Shown one piece after another: positions 45,632-57,292 of a stretch of 64,000 nt of DNA. The stretch's first letter is position 1. Each line of letters begins with the position of its first letter. A program made the position numbers and the translations under genes. The notes below the pieces were generated by a model. It did no database searches. It was not told where the DNA came from and saw only the letters and a list, made by a program, of their open reading frames with translations. Source of the stretch: Dugong dugon (taxonomy: Eukaryota > Chordata > Mammalia > Sirenia > Dugongidae); NCBI GenBank assembly GCA_030035585.1, contig CM057462.1, forward strand, positions 144,114,734-144,178,733, read 5' to 3'.

Positions 45632-46496
45632 TGTCTTAGTTATTTTGTGGTGCCATAACAGAAATACCACAAGTGGATGGCTTTAAAAAATAAATTTATT
45701 TTCTCACAGTTTAGAAGGATGGAAGTCCAAATTCAGGGTGCTGGCTCTAGAGGAAGGATCTCTGTATGTGGGCTGTTGAGGAAGTTCCTTGTCTCTTGAG
45801 CTTCTGCTCCTGGGCAGTCTTCACGTGGCTTGACATCTCTCTTCCTGCATCTCTGTTTCTTACACTTGCTTGTTTAATCTCTTTTATATCTCAAAAGAGA
45901 TTGACTTAAGACACACATGACACTAATCCTGCCTTATTAAAATAACAAATACAACCTATTCCCACATGGATTATAGTCACAGGCATAGAGGTTAGGATTT
46001 ACAACACACATTTTGGGGGGACACAACTCAATCCATAATGTACCACCCTTTGTCCCCCCAAAAATACATCTCCTTGCCACATGCACAATACATTCACAAC
46101 ATCACATCATCCCAAAAGTCTTAAATTAACTCCATGTCCAAAATCTCATCTTCTGAAGCATCTAAATCAAGTATGGGGGAGACTTTAGGCATATTCCATA
46201 CTGGTGAAAAATTCCTTTTCATCTGTGAATCTGTGAAATCTATAATACAAGTTATCTGCTTCCAAAGTACAATGGTAGAAGAGGCACAAGCTATACATTT
46301 CCATTATAAATGGGAGAAATTGAAGGAAAAGAACTGATAAAATGCACCAAGCAAGTCAAAAACCCATAAGAACAAATCACATTCCTTCTCAAGGACTGAA
46401 AATAATTCTCTGTTCTCCGAGACCATCTAGAGAATGGCCCTGCAATTGAGGCTCTGGGTGTTGACCTCACTCTCTGGATTCTGGGGGGAGGCCCCT

Positions 46497-47013
46497 TGTG
46501 ATGGTTAAGATTGTATGTCAGCTTGCCTAGGCCATGATTCTCAGTGTTTTGATATGTGATCAACCCTGTGTTGGGATCTGCTGAGTGGTACCAGCAGGGG
46601 CAAGACCTGTGGTGGCTCACTGCCCCCCTCAGCCTTCATCTCTCCACCCTCTGCCAGCTATTTCCTTCCTGCTTGCCTTGCCAAAGGTTTTGGCTTGTTC
46701 TGATCCAGTAGATGCTCTTGTTGCCTCACCTCTGGTTCTTGGGACTTGACCTAGCAGCTGACCTATCGATCTTGGAATTCATCAATCTTCACAGCCTGCA
46801 AGCAAGAATCCTGCTCCCTGACCTGCAGATCTTGGGTTCACCAGCTTCTGCAGCTGCATGAATTGGAAGAGACCTCTACCAGGGTCTGATCCACAGACTT
46901 GGGATGTTCTAACCTCTATAATCATGTGAGCTGTTTCCTTGATGTAAATCTCTCTGTATATCTATTTATACACTTTCCTGGTTTTGCTTCTCTAAAGAAC
47001 CCAGCCTAAGATG
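46497..47013 (+). repeat. ERV-L 5' LTR
   Basis: 517 bases from 'tgtgatggttaagattgtat' to 'cccagcctaagatg'. Compared with the 3' LTR and the solo LTR at 6176 it lacks about 50 bases after 46545, where a 'tgatatgtgatca' copy may have mediated the loss. Confidence 0.88.
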
Positions 47014-47035
47014 TTTGGTATCGAGAGTTGTTCTA
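47014..47035 (+). other. ERV-L primer-binding site
   Basis: 'tttggtatcgagagttgtt' directly after the LTR. It agrees partly with the complement of tRNA-Leu, the primer known for ERV-L; several positions differ, so the assignment rests partly on location. Confidence 0.6.
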
Positions 47036-48790
47036 GAGAAACAAAATTGTAAGGATGAGTTTTCTAAATTGGTTCTCAAGCCTGGTTAGTCTTAAAGATG
47101 TTGATGACTTCGTTTCCAGTAGTAAAGAGAGCACTGCTAATCCATGGCATGAGGTCACAATTCAAATATGCAAAATACCACCACCAATAGATCAGGTATT
47201 GGTGAAAGGCGAGCTCTGAGTGAGGACATGTATGATTCTTTTCTGCAATTTTGTCATAATGAGAAGTGTTAGGAAGCTGGTTCATTGGTCCTACTTTTGC
47301 TAGACAAACTGGTGAAAGATATGCACTTAGGACTTCAGAGTCAAAGCTCAAGTGTTGCATAAATGACCTCAAAACTTCCACTTGTGCTTTTAAAGAAAGC
47401 CTTATTTCTTGTTGTAACAGAGCTGTTTTGTTGTTACAAAAACCAAACCCAGATTCTCACTGTAAGAGTGGCTAAATTACAATGCCAGCTCAATTGCCAA
47501 CCTCAAGAGGTATCTGAAGTTACAGTGAGGGCGTTGAATGGGAAGAAATGGGATCCTGAAACTTGAGATGGGGACATATGGGCAGATAATCAAGAAGCTG
47601 GGGACACTGAGCCCCTAAATTCCATTGATTCACTCCTGCTAACAGAAACACTCCCATCTGAAGAGATTACTTCATGTTTGTCTGCTACACCACACTGCCC
47701 AAAATACGCAATAGCCCCTTCACTCCTATCTAATGAGATCAGCCCTAGTCCAGCTGCCGCTAAAGAGCCCTTGCCCGAGTCAATGCCTGGGACATTGCCT
47801 GAGGCAGATGCTTTATAAGACAATGCTGAGTGTTCTCAATACAATTCCACACTAATGATTCTGGCTTCTAGAGTATAAGTAGACTTAAATCCCAGCAAGC
47901 TCCGAAAGGTTAAGTATGAAGTGTGGCCCAGGAGGAGGTATGCTACACGCCAAAAGACCTGCTTGACTTTTCTAATATGTACAAACAGAATCCTGGGGGA
48001 TATGCATGGGAATGCCTACTAAGAGTGTGGGATAATGGTGCAAGGAACATAAAGATGGATTAGTCTGAGTTTATTGATATGGGTCCACTAGCACAGATTC
48101 TTCATTTAATGTTTCAGCTCAAGAAGTTAGGAAAGTATCTAATAGTTTGGTTGGGTTGCTGAAGCATGGATTACAAGGTGCCCTACACTAAATCAAGTTG
48201 TAGTACCAAACCTGCCTTGGTATACTGTAGAAGAAGGTATCCAAGGGCTTAGGGAAATTGGCATGTTAGAGTGGATTTATCAGGTTAGACCCACAGACTC
48301 ACAAATGGAATGCCCAGAGGACACATCTTTTACCACAACTGTGAGGACTAAATTTGTGAAGGGAGCTCCAGCATCCTTGAAGAGCTCTGTGATTGCTATT
48401 TTATGTAAATTAGATTTGACAGTGGGAACTGCCCTAACTAAATTAAGACACCTAACTACAATGGTAGTAGAGGCCAAGTGGTGGCACTCAGCAGACAAAT
48501 ACAATGTGGACATGGTTACAGTAATGGACAGCAGATCAAGGCAGTAATCAGAATAGTCTGACTTGTATGGATTTATGGTGTTGGCTGCTTGATCATGGTG
48601 TCCCTAGGTATGAAATAGATGGGAAATCTACTAAATATTTACTTGATCTGTACAAACGAATAAATTCCAGGTCAGGTGAACAGAAGGAGTATAACTCAAA
48701 TCGCCAGAATAGAGAGTCACAGTCCCTCAATCAATTCCCAAATTAAGTGAGTTTAAAGACCCACACCCCTTGAATGAAGAGGTGACCAGG
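47036..48790 (+). pseudogene. ERV-L gag region, decayed
   Basis: The span between the primer site and protease should encode Gag (matrix, capsid, nucleocapsid). Only short frames remain (47266-47475, 47363-47566, 48263-48547). The frame at 48263-48547 is the best candidate for capsid sequence, but I cannot identify a zinc knuckle or the capsid homology region with confidence. Assignment is by position. Confidence 0.65.
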
Positions 48791-48795
48791 TCCCC

Positions 48796-49250
48796 TTGAG
48801 GAAGGACTCCAATACACTGTCAAAAATTTATACTGTTAATCTCAATCCCAGCCTTCCCCAAAGGTGTTTATGGCCTTTTACAAGAGTGACTGTTCATTGG
48901 GGGAAAGGAAATAATCAGACTTTTCAGGGATTACTGGATACTGACTCTGAACTGACACTAATTCCAGGAGCCAAAACATCACTGTGACCCACCAGTCAGA
49001 GTGGGGACATATGGAGGTCAGCTTTAATGGAGTCTTAGCTCATGTCTGTGTCACAGTAGGTCCAGTGGGTCCCGGAACCCATCCTGTAGTAATTTCCCCA
49101 GTTCCAGAATGTATAATTGGAATAGATATACTTAGCAACTGGCAGAACCCCCACATTGGATCCGTGACAAATGGAATAAGGGCTATTATAGTAGGAAAAG
49201 CCAAGTGGAAGCCATCAGAACCACCCCTACCTAGGAAAATAGTAAACTAA
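48796..49250 (+). pseudogene. ERV-L protease, disabled
   Basis: Aspartic protease that would cleave the viral polyproteins. The frame 48796-48987 contains the active-site region LLDTDSELTLIPG, where the usual DTGA reads DTDS. A stop and frame change near 48985 follow; 48984-49250 carries the C-terminal part with CIIGIDIL, corresponding to the conserved G-x-D flap-to-helix motif. The Gly-to-Asp change in the active site plus the break make it inactive. Confidence 0.85.
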
Positions 49251-50610
49251 AAACAATACTGCATTCCTGGAGGGATGGCAGAGATTACTGCCACCATCAA
49301 GGATTTGAAGGATGCAGGAATGGTGATTCCTACCACATCTCCATTCAACTTTCTTATTTGGCCTGTGCCATAAAAAAAGATGGATCTTGGAGAAAGACAG
49401 TAGATTATCCATAAACTTAACTAGGTGGTGACTCCAGTTGCAGCTGCTGTTCCAGATGTAGTTTCATTGCTTGAGAAAATTAATACTTGTCCTTGTACCT
49501 CGTATGCAGCTATTGATCTGGCTACTGCCTTTTACTCCATTCCTGTTTCAAAGAACCACCAGAAGCAGTTTGCTTTCAGCTGGCAAGGCCAGCAATACAC
49601 CTTCACTTGCCTACCTCAGGGTTACATCAGCTCTCCAGCCTTATGGCACAATTTAGTCCACAGGGACCTTAATTGCCTTTCCCTTCCACAAGACGTGACA
49701 CTGGTCCATTACATTGATGATATTATGCTTATTAGACTTAGTAAGGAAGAAGAGTCAATGACTCTGGACTTATTGGTAAAACAGTTGTGTGTTAGAGGGT
49801 GGGAAATTAATCCCACAAAAATTTAGGCATCTTTCACCTCAGTGAAATTTCTAGGGGTACACTGGTGTGGGGTATGTTGAGATATTCTTTCTAAAGTGAA
49901 GGATAAGTTATTGCATCTGGCTGCTCCCAAAACCAGAAAGGAGACAAAGCATGTAGTGGGCCTCTATGGATTTTGGAGGCACCATATTCCTCATCTGGGT
50001 GTGCTACTCTGGCCTATTTATCAAGTGACTTGAAAAGCTGCTAGTTTTGAGTGGGGACCAGAACAAGAGAAGGCTCTGCAACAGGTTCAGGCTGCTGTGG
50101 AAGCCGCTCTGCCACATGGACCATATGATCCAGCTGATCCAATGGTGCTTGAAGTGTCCATGGCAGATAGAGATGCTGTTTAGCATCTTTGGTAGGCCCC
50201 TACTAGTGAAACACAGAGCAGAACCTTAGGATTTTGGAGCAAAACCCTGCCATCCTCTGCAGATAACTACTCTCCTTTTGAAAAACAGATTTTGGCTTGT
50301 TAGTGGGCCTTAGTAGAGACTGAATGGTTAACCATGGGACACCAAGTCACCTTGCAGCCTGAGCTGCCCTTCATGAACTGGGTTTTGTCTGACCCACAGA
50401 GTCATAAAGTTGGACGTGCACAGCAGCACTCCATCATTAAATAGAAGTGGTATATACAAGATCAAGTCTGAGCAGAAACTGAAGGCACAAGTAAGTTGCA
50501 TGAGGAAGTGGCCCAAAAGCTTATGGTCTCCACTCCTGTCACATTACCTTCCATCTCCCAGTCTGCACCTGTGGCTTCATGGGGAGTTCCTTATGGCCAG
50601 TTGACTGAGG
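49251..50610 (+). pseudogene. ERV-L reverse transcriptase, disabled
   Basis: The best frame, 49425-49826, includes the palm: AIDLATAFYSIPV (first catalytic Asp), LPQGYISSPALWHNL and the catalytic box HYIDDIML at about 49706-49729. A TAG ends it at 49824, and the thumb (GLYGFWRH-like, near 49961) and connection continue with further stops and frame changes. The same protein region occurs in the older fragment 14185-15480. Confidence 0.9.
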
Positions 50611-51060
50611 AAGAGAAAACTCGTGCCTGGTTTACTGATGGTTCTGTGCAATATACAGGCACCACTAGAAAATAGACAGCGGCAGCACTACAGCCCCTTT
50701 CTGGGACCTCCCTGAATGACAGTGGTGAAGAGAAATCCTTCCAACAGGCAGAACTTTGAGCAGTGTACATGGTTGTTCACTTTACTTGGGAGGAAAAATG
50801 GCCAGATGTGTGATTGTATACAGATTCATGCACTATGGTCAATGGTTTGGCTGGATGGTCAGGGACTTGGAAAGGAATATGATTAGAAACTTGGAGACAA
50901 AGATTTATGGGGAAGAGATATGTGGATAGATCTCTCTGAATGGGCTAAAGAAGTGAAGATATTTGTGTCTCATGTGAATGCCCACCAAAGGGTGACCTCA
51001 GCAGAGGATGATTTTAACGATCAAGTGGATAGGATGACATTTTCTGTGGAAACCAGTCAT
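50611..51060 (+). pseudogene. ERV-L RNase H, disabled
   Basis: Degrades the RNA strand of RNA-DNA hybrids in an intact virus. 'FTDGS' (catalytic Asp) is readable at about 50632-50646, a second region with TDS near 50820 and 'VNAHQRVTSAEEDFN' near 50970-51020, corresponding to the last catalytic motif. Several stop codons intervene; no frame exceeds a few tens of codons. Confidence 0.8.
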
Positions 51061-51990
51061 CCTCTTTCTCCAAACACTCCCATCATTGCTCAGTAGGCTC
51101 GTGAACAAAGTGGCCATGGTGGCAGAGATGGAGGTTGTGCATGGGCTCAGCAACATGGAATTCCACTTACCAAGGCTGACTTGGCTACAGCCACTGCTGA
51201 GTGCTCAGTCTGCCAGCAGCTGAGACCAACAATGAGTCCCCAATATGGCACCATCCTTGAGGTGATCAGCCAGCAACCTGGTGGCAAGTTGATTACATTA
51301 GACTACTTCCATCATAGAAAGGGCAACGTTTGGTCCTTACTGGAGTAGACATTTACTCTGGATATGGATTTGCCTTCCATGCACACCATGCCTCTGACAA
51401 AACTACCATCCCTGGACTTACAGAATGCCTTATCCACAGTCATAATATCCCACACAGCATTGAATCTGATCAAGTGACTCACTTCACAGCAAATGAAGTG
51501 CAGCAGTGGGCCTTTGTTCACGGAATTCACCAGTCTCACCATGTTTCCCTTCATCCTAAAGCAGCTGGTTTGACAGAACGATGGAATAGCCTTCTAAAGA
51601 CACAATTACAGTGCCAGCTAGGTGACAATACCTTGCAAGGTTGGGGCAATGTTCTCCAGGAGGCTGTATATGCTCTAAACAAGCCTCCAATATATGGTGC
51701 TGTTTCTCCCATAGCTGGGATTCATGGGTCCAGGAATCAAGGGGTGAAAATGGGAGTGGCACCACTCACTATTACCCCTAGTGACCCATTCACAAGATTT
51801 GTGCTTCCTGTCCCTGCAGCCGTATGTTCTGCATGTCTAGAGGTCTTAGTTCCAAAGGGAGGAATGCACTCACCTGGAGACACATCACGGATTTCCACTG
51901 AACTGGAAGTTAAGAATGCCACCTGGCCACTTTGGGCTCCTTATGCCTCTGGATCAACAGGCAAAGAAGGGAGATACCATACTGACTAGT
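51061..51990 (+). pseudogene. ERV-L integrase, largely open
   Basis: Would insert viral DNA into the host genome. The N-terminal zinc domain is at about 51100-51240 (EQSGHGG, then CSVCQQLR). The catalytic core lies in the 219-codon frame 51330-51989: GVDIYSGYGF (first Asp), the second Asp in ESDQVTHF near 51468, and LTERWNSLLK carrying the Glu near 51583. The C-terminal part continues to VLPVPAAV and beyond. A stop near 51346 separates the two domains. It is the longest open stretch of the provirus. Confidence 0.88.
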
Positions 51991-52245
51991 GTAATTGATC
52001 CTGATTACCAAGAGGAAATTTGATTGATATTACATAATGGAGGTAAAGAAGAATATGTCTGTAATGCAGGAGATCCCTTAGGGTATCTCTTAATATTACC
52101 ATGTCTTGTGATTAAAGTCAATGGAAAACTACAACAACCCAGTTCTGACATGACTACTAATGGTCCAGACCCATTAGGAATGAAGGTTTGGGCCACCCCA
52201 CCAGGCAAAGAACTACGACCAGCTGAGGTGCTTGCTGAGGACTAA
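51991..52245 (+). pseudogene. ERV-L dUTPase-like C-terminal domain, disabled
   Basis: After the integrase, frame 52024-52245 includes ILHNGGKEEYVCNAGDPLGY and LPCLVIKVN, which match the dUTPase-type domain known at the end of ERV-L pol (the GD-x-LG block resembles dUTPase motif 3 to 4). In exogenous relatives dUTPase removes dUTP. It is N-terminally broken: the preceding segment carries a stop near 52021. No env follows: 52246-52530 holds no frame. Confidence 0.75.
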
Positions 52246-52530
52246 GGGTATACGGAATTATGGTGGAAGAATGTAGTTCTAAACACCAGTCATGGCCATG
52301 TGACCAGTTGCAGAAACAAGGACTGTAATTGTTATGAGTATTTCTGCTTTGTGTGTGTATGTCAGATATTTTTGTTTTCTTCCCTTATAAAATATAAGAT
52401 GCATATGGGGCTAGTGAGTTTTCAGTTGTACGTGTGTTAGTTATATCATATTAGGCTCAAGTATGATTTTGTAATTGTCTTTATTAAGAAAGTATGTATG
52501 GTTTGGGGAGATGTGTACAGGTGCCAAGTA

Positions 52531-52544
52531 GACAAGGGGTGGAC
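52531..52544 (+). other. ERV-L polypurine tract
   Basis: 'gacaaggggtggac' directly before the 3' LTR. Purine-rich stretch that would prime plus-strand synthesis. Confidence 0.7.
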
Positions 52545-53211
52545 TGTGATGGTTAAGATTGTATGTCAACTTGGTTAGGCCATGATTCTCTGTGTTTTGG
52601 CTGTTGTATAATGTGATCACTTCTCTGTTGAAATTTGATATGTGATCAACCGTATGGTGGGATCTGCTGAGTGGTACCAGCAGGGGAGGGGCCTGTGGTG
52701 GCTCACTGCTCCCTCAGCCTTCATCTCTCTACCACCTACTTCCTTCCAGTTCACCTTGCCAAGGTTTGTGGCTTGTTCTGGATCCAGCAGCTGCTCTTGT
52801 CTTCTCATCTCTGGTTCCTGGGACTTGAGCTAGCAGCTTACCTGTTGCTCTTGGGATTCATTGATCTTCAAAGCCTGTGAGCAAGAGTCCTGCTACCTGA
52901 TCTGCTGATCTTGGGTTTGCAGGCCCCTACAACTACATGAATCAAGAGAAACCTTGCAGTCTTGCCTGTTGATCTTGGAATTCATCGACCTTCACACACT
53001 GTAAGCGAGAACCCTATCCTCCGGCCTGCTAATCTTGGGTTTGCTAGCTTCTGCAGCTGTATGAATTAGGAGAGGCTTCTACCCTCATCCATGGACTTGG
53101 GACGTTTTAACCTCTACAGTCACATGAGCTGTTTCCTTGATACAAATCTCTCTATATACATATTTACACATTTTACTGGTTTTGCTTCTCTAGAGAACCC
53201 AGCCTAAGACA
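52545..53211 (+). repeat. ERV-L 3' LTR with internal duplication
   Basis: 667 bases from 'tgtgatggttaagattgtat' to 'cccagcctaagaca'. It has an internal duplicate of about 120 bases (52834-52953 and 52954-53080: 'cttacctgttgctcttgg' and 'cttgcctgttgatcttgg' both start a copy) that is single in the 5' LTR and in the solo LTR at 6176. Confidence 0.85.
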
Positions 53212-53433
53212 TTCCTTGGCCCTGGCCTTTAGCTCAGTCTTCCAGACCCACTGGGACTGTAACTCTGCTCCCTCAGCTTTGGGCAGCCCCATTCTCCTAA
53301 TCCATCTGAGTGGTAACCTAACCCCCTCAGCTCTGAAATGCCCCTTTCTTCTGCCCCTTGGGCATGGCATCCCAACTCCTTCAGTTTTGGGTAGTGGCCA
53401 CACCCTCCTGGCACATTTTAACTGAAGTTCCAC
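53173..53433 (-). pseudogene. Periodic EG-repeat ORF of the outer MaLR-like element
   Basis: An 86-codon frame whose middle consists of three consecutive units, each opening with Glu-Gly, exactly 18 residues (54 bases) apart: EGVGMPCP, EGVRLPLR, EGAELQSQ. The downstream end runs into the ERV-L LTR, so its last residues are not native. Corresponding units are present at 19015-19206 (-) and 8560-8790 (+). Confidence 0.6.
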
Positions 53434-53550
53434 GCTCTAGAACTGAGTTGGCGAAGATCAGATTCTTTGAAATCTAGGAGGCTGTGGCTCTACCCTTTGA
53501 GATCCAGGAGACTGTAGCTCCACTTTTTGAAACTAAGAAGGCCCTGCTTC

Positions 53551-53802
53551 TCACACTTCTTCCAATAGATTTGCTGACCTCTGAGCTCCTCTATGGATGG
53601 TCCTTTTTCTTTTCTTGGAGGACAACAGATGTAGCTCCTTTGTCCTGTTTCCTGCCATAGAATTCCAAGAGACAAGCAGCACTTTCTCTTTTTGTTCTTT
53701 CTCTGTCCCTTTCAGTCTAAGCTGATGGGTTTTCTGCTGTGGTAGTTCGTTAGATCCATCAGTAATAAGCTTAATCTTTTTATCAAAGGATTGTGTGGCC
53801 AC
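53551..53802 (-). pseudogene. Gag-like ORF fragment, outer MaLR-like element
   Basis: An 83-codon frame with ATQSFDKKIK, TDGSNELPQQ, KTHQLRLK and TEKEQKE, the same order as in 19237-19776. Preservation of the frame between the two copies supports former coding function. Confidence 0.6.
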
Positions 53803-53946
53803 ATCTTTGGTGAACAGTTTAGGCTATATGTCCTTTCTTTGTAAAACAGAATTTTCCAAATCTTTAAGTTCTATTTTCATTTTGAACACTTCATTTTTGA
53901 GTCCGTCTTTTTCCTCTCTCATTTTACTATAAGCAGCAAGGAGAAA

Positions 53947-54324
53947 TCACTCAGCTCCTTGAAGATCTTGCTTAAAAATCTCACCAACCAGATACCCAAG
54001 TTCATCATTTACTAGCTCTATCTTCCACCAAACATTGGAACATAATCCCAACAATTTCTTTGCCATTGTGTAAAAAGCATCACATTTCCTCGATTGTCCA
54101 ATCACACATGCATCATTTTCTTTTAAAGCCTCACCAGAAGTACATTTAATGTCCACATTTCTAGGAGCATTCTGTTGCTGGCACCATATATATTCTCTAA
54201 AACAATAAAGACTTTTTCTAAAGCGTTCCTCAATTCCTTCTGAGCCCTCACTAAGATTGTCTTTGACATCCATAATTCTATCAACAGTCTCCTCAATGCA
54301 ATCTAGGCTTTTACTATCAGGCAT
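53947..54324 (-). pseudogene. Gag-like N-terminal ORF, outer MaLR-like element
   Basis: A 125-codon frame: SKSLDCIEETVDRIMDVK, CFREYIWCQQQN, NVDIKC and WWKIELVNDELGYL. It joins in one frame what is split between 19866-20081 and 19237-19776 in the other copy, so it best shows the original order. Ends in a stop after KQDLQGAE. No known fold assigned. Confidence 0.62.
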
Positions 54325-55829
54325 CTTAAAACTCTTTCAGCCTCTACCCGTTACCCAATTCCAAAATCACTTCTATGCTTTAGATATTCGTTAGAGCAGC
54401 ATACCACTTTTTCAGTACCAAATTCTGTCTTAGTTATCTAACACTGCTAAAGCAGAATACCACAAGTGGATGGCTTTAACAAACGGAAATTTATTTTATC
54501 ACAGTTTAGGAGAAAAGAAGTCCAAATTCAGAGCACTGGCTTTAGAGGAATACTTTCTCTTTCTGTCGGCTCTGGAGGAAGATCCTTGTCACTTTTGAGA
54601 TTCTGCTCCTGGGCAATTTTCATGTGGCTTGGCATCTCTCTTCTCACATCTCTACATCTTCCACTTACTTGTTTAATCTTTTATATCTCAAAAGAGTTTA
54701 ACTTAAGACAGACCTTACACTAATCCTATCTCATTAACATAACTAAGACAACCGTTCCCCAAATTGAATTATAACCATAGTCATGAAGTTTCATATATAC
54801 AGCACATATTTTGGGGAGACATAATTCAATCTATAACAGGAGGTCTTGGGCAGAATTCAAAAGGATGAGAGTGAGGCTAAATGACATTTCTTAATGAAGT
54901 TAGAATAATTTTCAAATCCAGGAAAAACCTAAAAGGTAAAGCTAAGATGGTCAGTCAGGGCGAAAGAAAAGAAGGAGGAAAAAAGATGGCTCAAGGCCAG
55001 CATGTCCTCCAAGCTTGGAGGAGGCAGCCTGAGGAAGACCATGGAGCTTTAAAATGACACGAACAAGCAGAATCGAGAAGGGCAGAGCAAGATGGCCAAG
55101 TGAATGAATGCTCCCATTTACCCTCCCAGCAACTAACTTACTGAACAACCAATAAAAACAAGTACAGACTGAAATCTCAGAACTCCAGATGGCAGCTAAG
55201 GTGTCAGAAAGTTGAGGTGAATCCAGAAGCAAGGAAGAAGAGGAGTTGGAATGGCACAAAAACTGGAAGAAGCCACCCCCTAACATCAGGAGCACTCGCT
55301 CATCGCAGTCATTTTGGAATGGGACTGCAAACCCCAAATAGGAAACATCAAAAGGGAGCTAATCTGAGGAACCTGTCACCTGATTTTTTTAAGGTAGCAC
55401 AAATTTGCCATGGGAGTTCACAGAACGCATTTGGGAAGGGGCAGAGGGAGACCATGGTGCTGTGAAAGAGTGTTACTGAATCTCACTGAGGCCTGAGAGG
55501 GATGGGCACTATGATCAGGAGTATCTGCAAGGGTGTCAAGGGAGAGGAATATTTCAGACTGAAGGGGGACAAAGGGAAACAGCTGGTTCCTTGTCCACAG
55601 TGGGAAACTATAGGAGAACATGTGCAGCGCCACCCATGAGGGAAACACATAAAGAGCCCCCCATCTTCACCTGCCATTTACATCAGCATCTGCATCCAGC
55701 TAAACCCCTCTCCGGTGCATTTGTATTGAATTCTAGAGATCAAGCATCCAGAACTCCTGATTCAGCAATTAAAAAAAAAAAAAAAAATCTAAGGATAAGA
55801 GTGTCCTCTAGTGGTTCACAGGAGAAGAT

Positions 55830-56030
55830 ACCAAGCCCACTGCTGCTGGGTGGATTCTGACTCATAGCAACCCTGTGGGGTGGAGTGGAGCTGCCCCATG
55901 TGTTTCCCAGGGCTGTGAGTCTTTGCAGAGATGGGCTGCCACATCTTTCTCCAATGGAGCAGGTGGTGGGTGCAAGCTCTGGCCTTTCAGTTGGTGTCTG
56001 GGCACTTGGCCATTGTGCTACCAGGGCATC
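55830..56030 (-). mobile_element. AfroSINE-type SINE, diverged
   Basis: Tail side 'ccactgctgctgggtggatt' and 'tgactcatagcaaccctgtg'; centre 'ccaatggagcaggtggtggg'; head side 'gccattgtgctaccagggca'. It lies just upstream of ORF1 of the old L1. Confidence 0.75.
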
Positions 56031-56048
56031 CAATCATAAAATTTTCCC

Positions 56049-57060
56049 ATGAAAACCAGAATACAAAATTTAAAGTTAAAGAAAGATAACAAAATGACCC
56101 AAGTTCAGCAAAAAAAAATAATAAAACACACAAAATCACAAAAGAAGGACCAATCAAAAGCAAAACATGAAGAAGGGGAAATTTCTCCTATGGAGGCCAG
56201 ACTAACAGAAAGAATTGATAATTTTCAGACTTTGGAGCTAAGTATGTTTAAAGAAATCAAAAAGCACACAGAAAAAAAACTAGCAGAGGTGAGGAAACAA
56301 ATGGAGGGACAAAATGAAAGACTCGACAAGGAAACTGAAACATAAAAAAAGAGAACTGCTGGAGCTGAAGAATAAAGCAACAGAATTAGAAAAAGCAAGA
56401 GCAACACTCAACAGTAGAGTTGAACGACAGAAGATAGAATAAATGAACTAGAAGACAAAATAACTGAACTTATCAAGTCTCAAGAGAAACTAGAGAAAAT
56501 AACAAAGAAAAGTGAACAAATCCACAAGGAAATATGGGATTCATTTAAGAAATCTAACATTAGAATTATTGTAATCTAAGATCACCATTACAACAATAAA
56601 GACAAATAAATAATTCTCCAAGAGATAATCAGAGAGAATTTCCCAGAGCTGAACAGAGAATGAAGCTTAAATACAGGAAGCTACATGAACCCAATCAGAA
56701 GAGACACAAAAAAATCAACTTTGTGCTGTATCCTAATAAAATTATTGAAAACCAAAGTCAAGGAGAGAATTCTGAATGCAGCAAGAGAAAAATGCAATAA
56801 AACATGCCAAGGGTCTTTCATAAGAAAATGCAAATTTCTCCCCAGAAACTCCAGAGGCCAGAAGACAGTGGAGCAACATATATAGAATCCTGAACAAAAA
56901 CAATTGTCAATCAAGAATTCTTTAGCCAGCAGTCAACAAAGTTGTTATTCAAAAACAAGAGAGAAATCAAAGAATTCCAAAACAAACAGAAGCTCTGGGA
57001 ATTTACCACTACCAGACTAGCTTTGTAAAATTATTTGAGGGAGTACTCCAAATGAAAAAG
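56049..57060 (+). pseudogene. Old L1 ORF1, disabled
   Basis: The first 98 codons (56049-56345) are open, with a basic start and the coiled-coil segment EIKKHTEKKLAEVRKQMEGQ, parallel to ELRQK...KKLEEFRKMMQEQ of the young ORF1. A stop at 56343 and later frameshifts break it. A C-terminal part is readable at 56685-56885 (VKERILNAAREK), then degraded sequence to about 57060. Confidence 0.75.
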
Positions 57061-57292
57061 TAAGAGCATCAAATAAATATGCATCTCTATACACAGGAAT
57101 GAATGAATGAATAAATAAATAAGAGCGATATCTCCCAAAAAAAGAAGAAAACAACAATGCAGGCAATCATAGGGGCCAAGTATATGATATTTTTAGGAAA
57201 TAAACTCAATAATTAAATCCCACAAACAATAAAATGTCGAGTTTGTAAGAAATAAACACAAAGTAAACTTATCAAATATAGGTTGTATACTG

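Larger units (their letters stand above)
46497..53211 (+). mobile_element. ERV-L provirus, complete layout without env
   Basis: A 6.7-kb provirus: 5' LTR 46497-47013, primer-binding site, gag region, protease, RT, RNase H, integrase, dUTPase, purine tract and 3' LTR 52545-53211. A dUTPase after integrase and absence of env mark the class III ERV-L group. The five-base duplication is decayed (cccct before, ttcct after). All genes are broken by stops and frameshifts. It lies inside the MaLR-like element 45632-54838 in the opposite orientation. Confidence 0.92.
45632..54838 (-). mobile_element. MaLR-like LTR retroelement with perfect TSD, holding an ERV-L
   Basis: Minus-strand element with LTRs 45632-46039 and 54426-54838 and an exact 5-bp duplication, ggagg (45627-45631 and 54839-54843). 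Its interior is 46040-46496 plus 53212-54425, about 1.67 kb once the provirus is removed, the same size as at 18077-20542. Joining the two parts restores 'ggtggaggcccct' and 'ggccctgg', as at 18928-18950 in the other copy. It carries the gag-like frame. Confidence 0.92.

Noticed and set aside
55418-56033. Several minus-strand ORFs
   Set aside because: Antisense to the old L1 5' UTR and the AfroSINE; no family resemblance.
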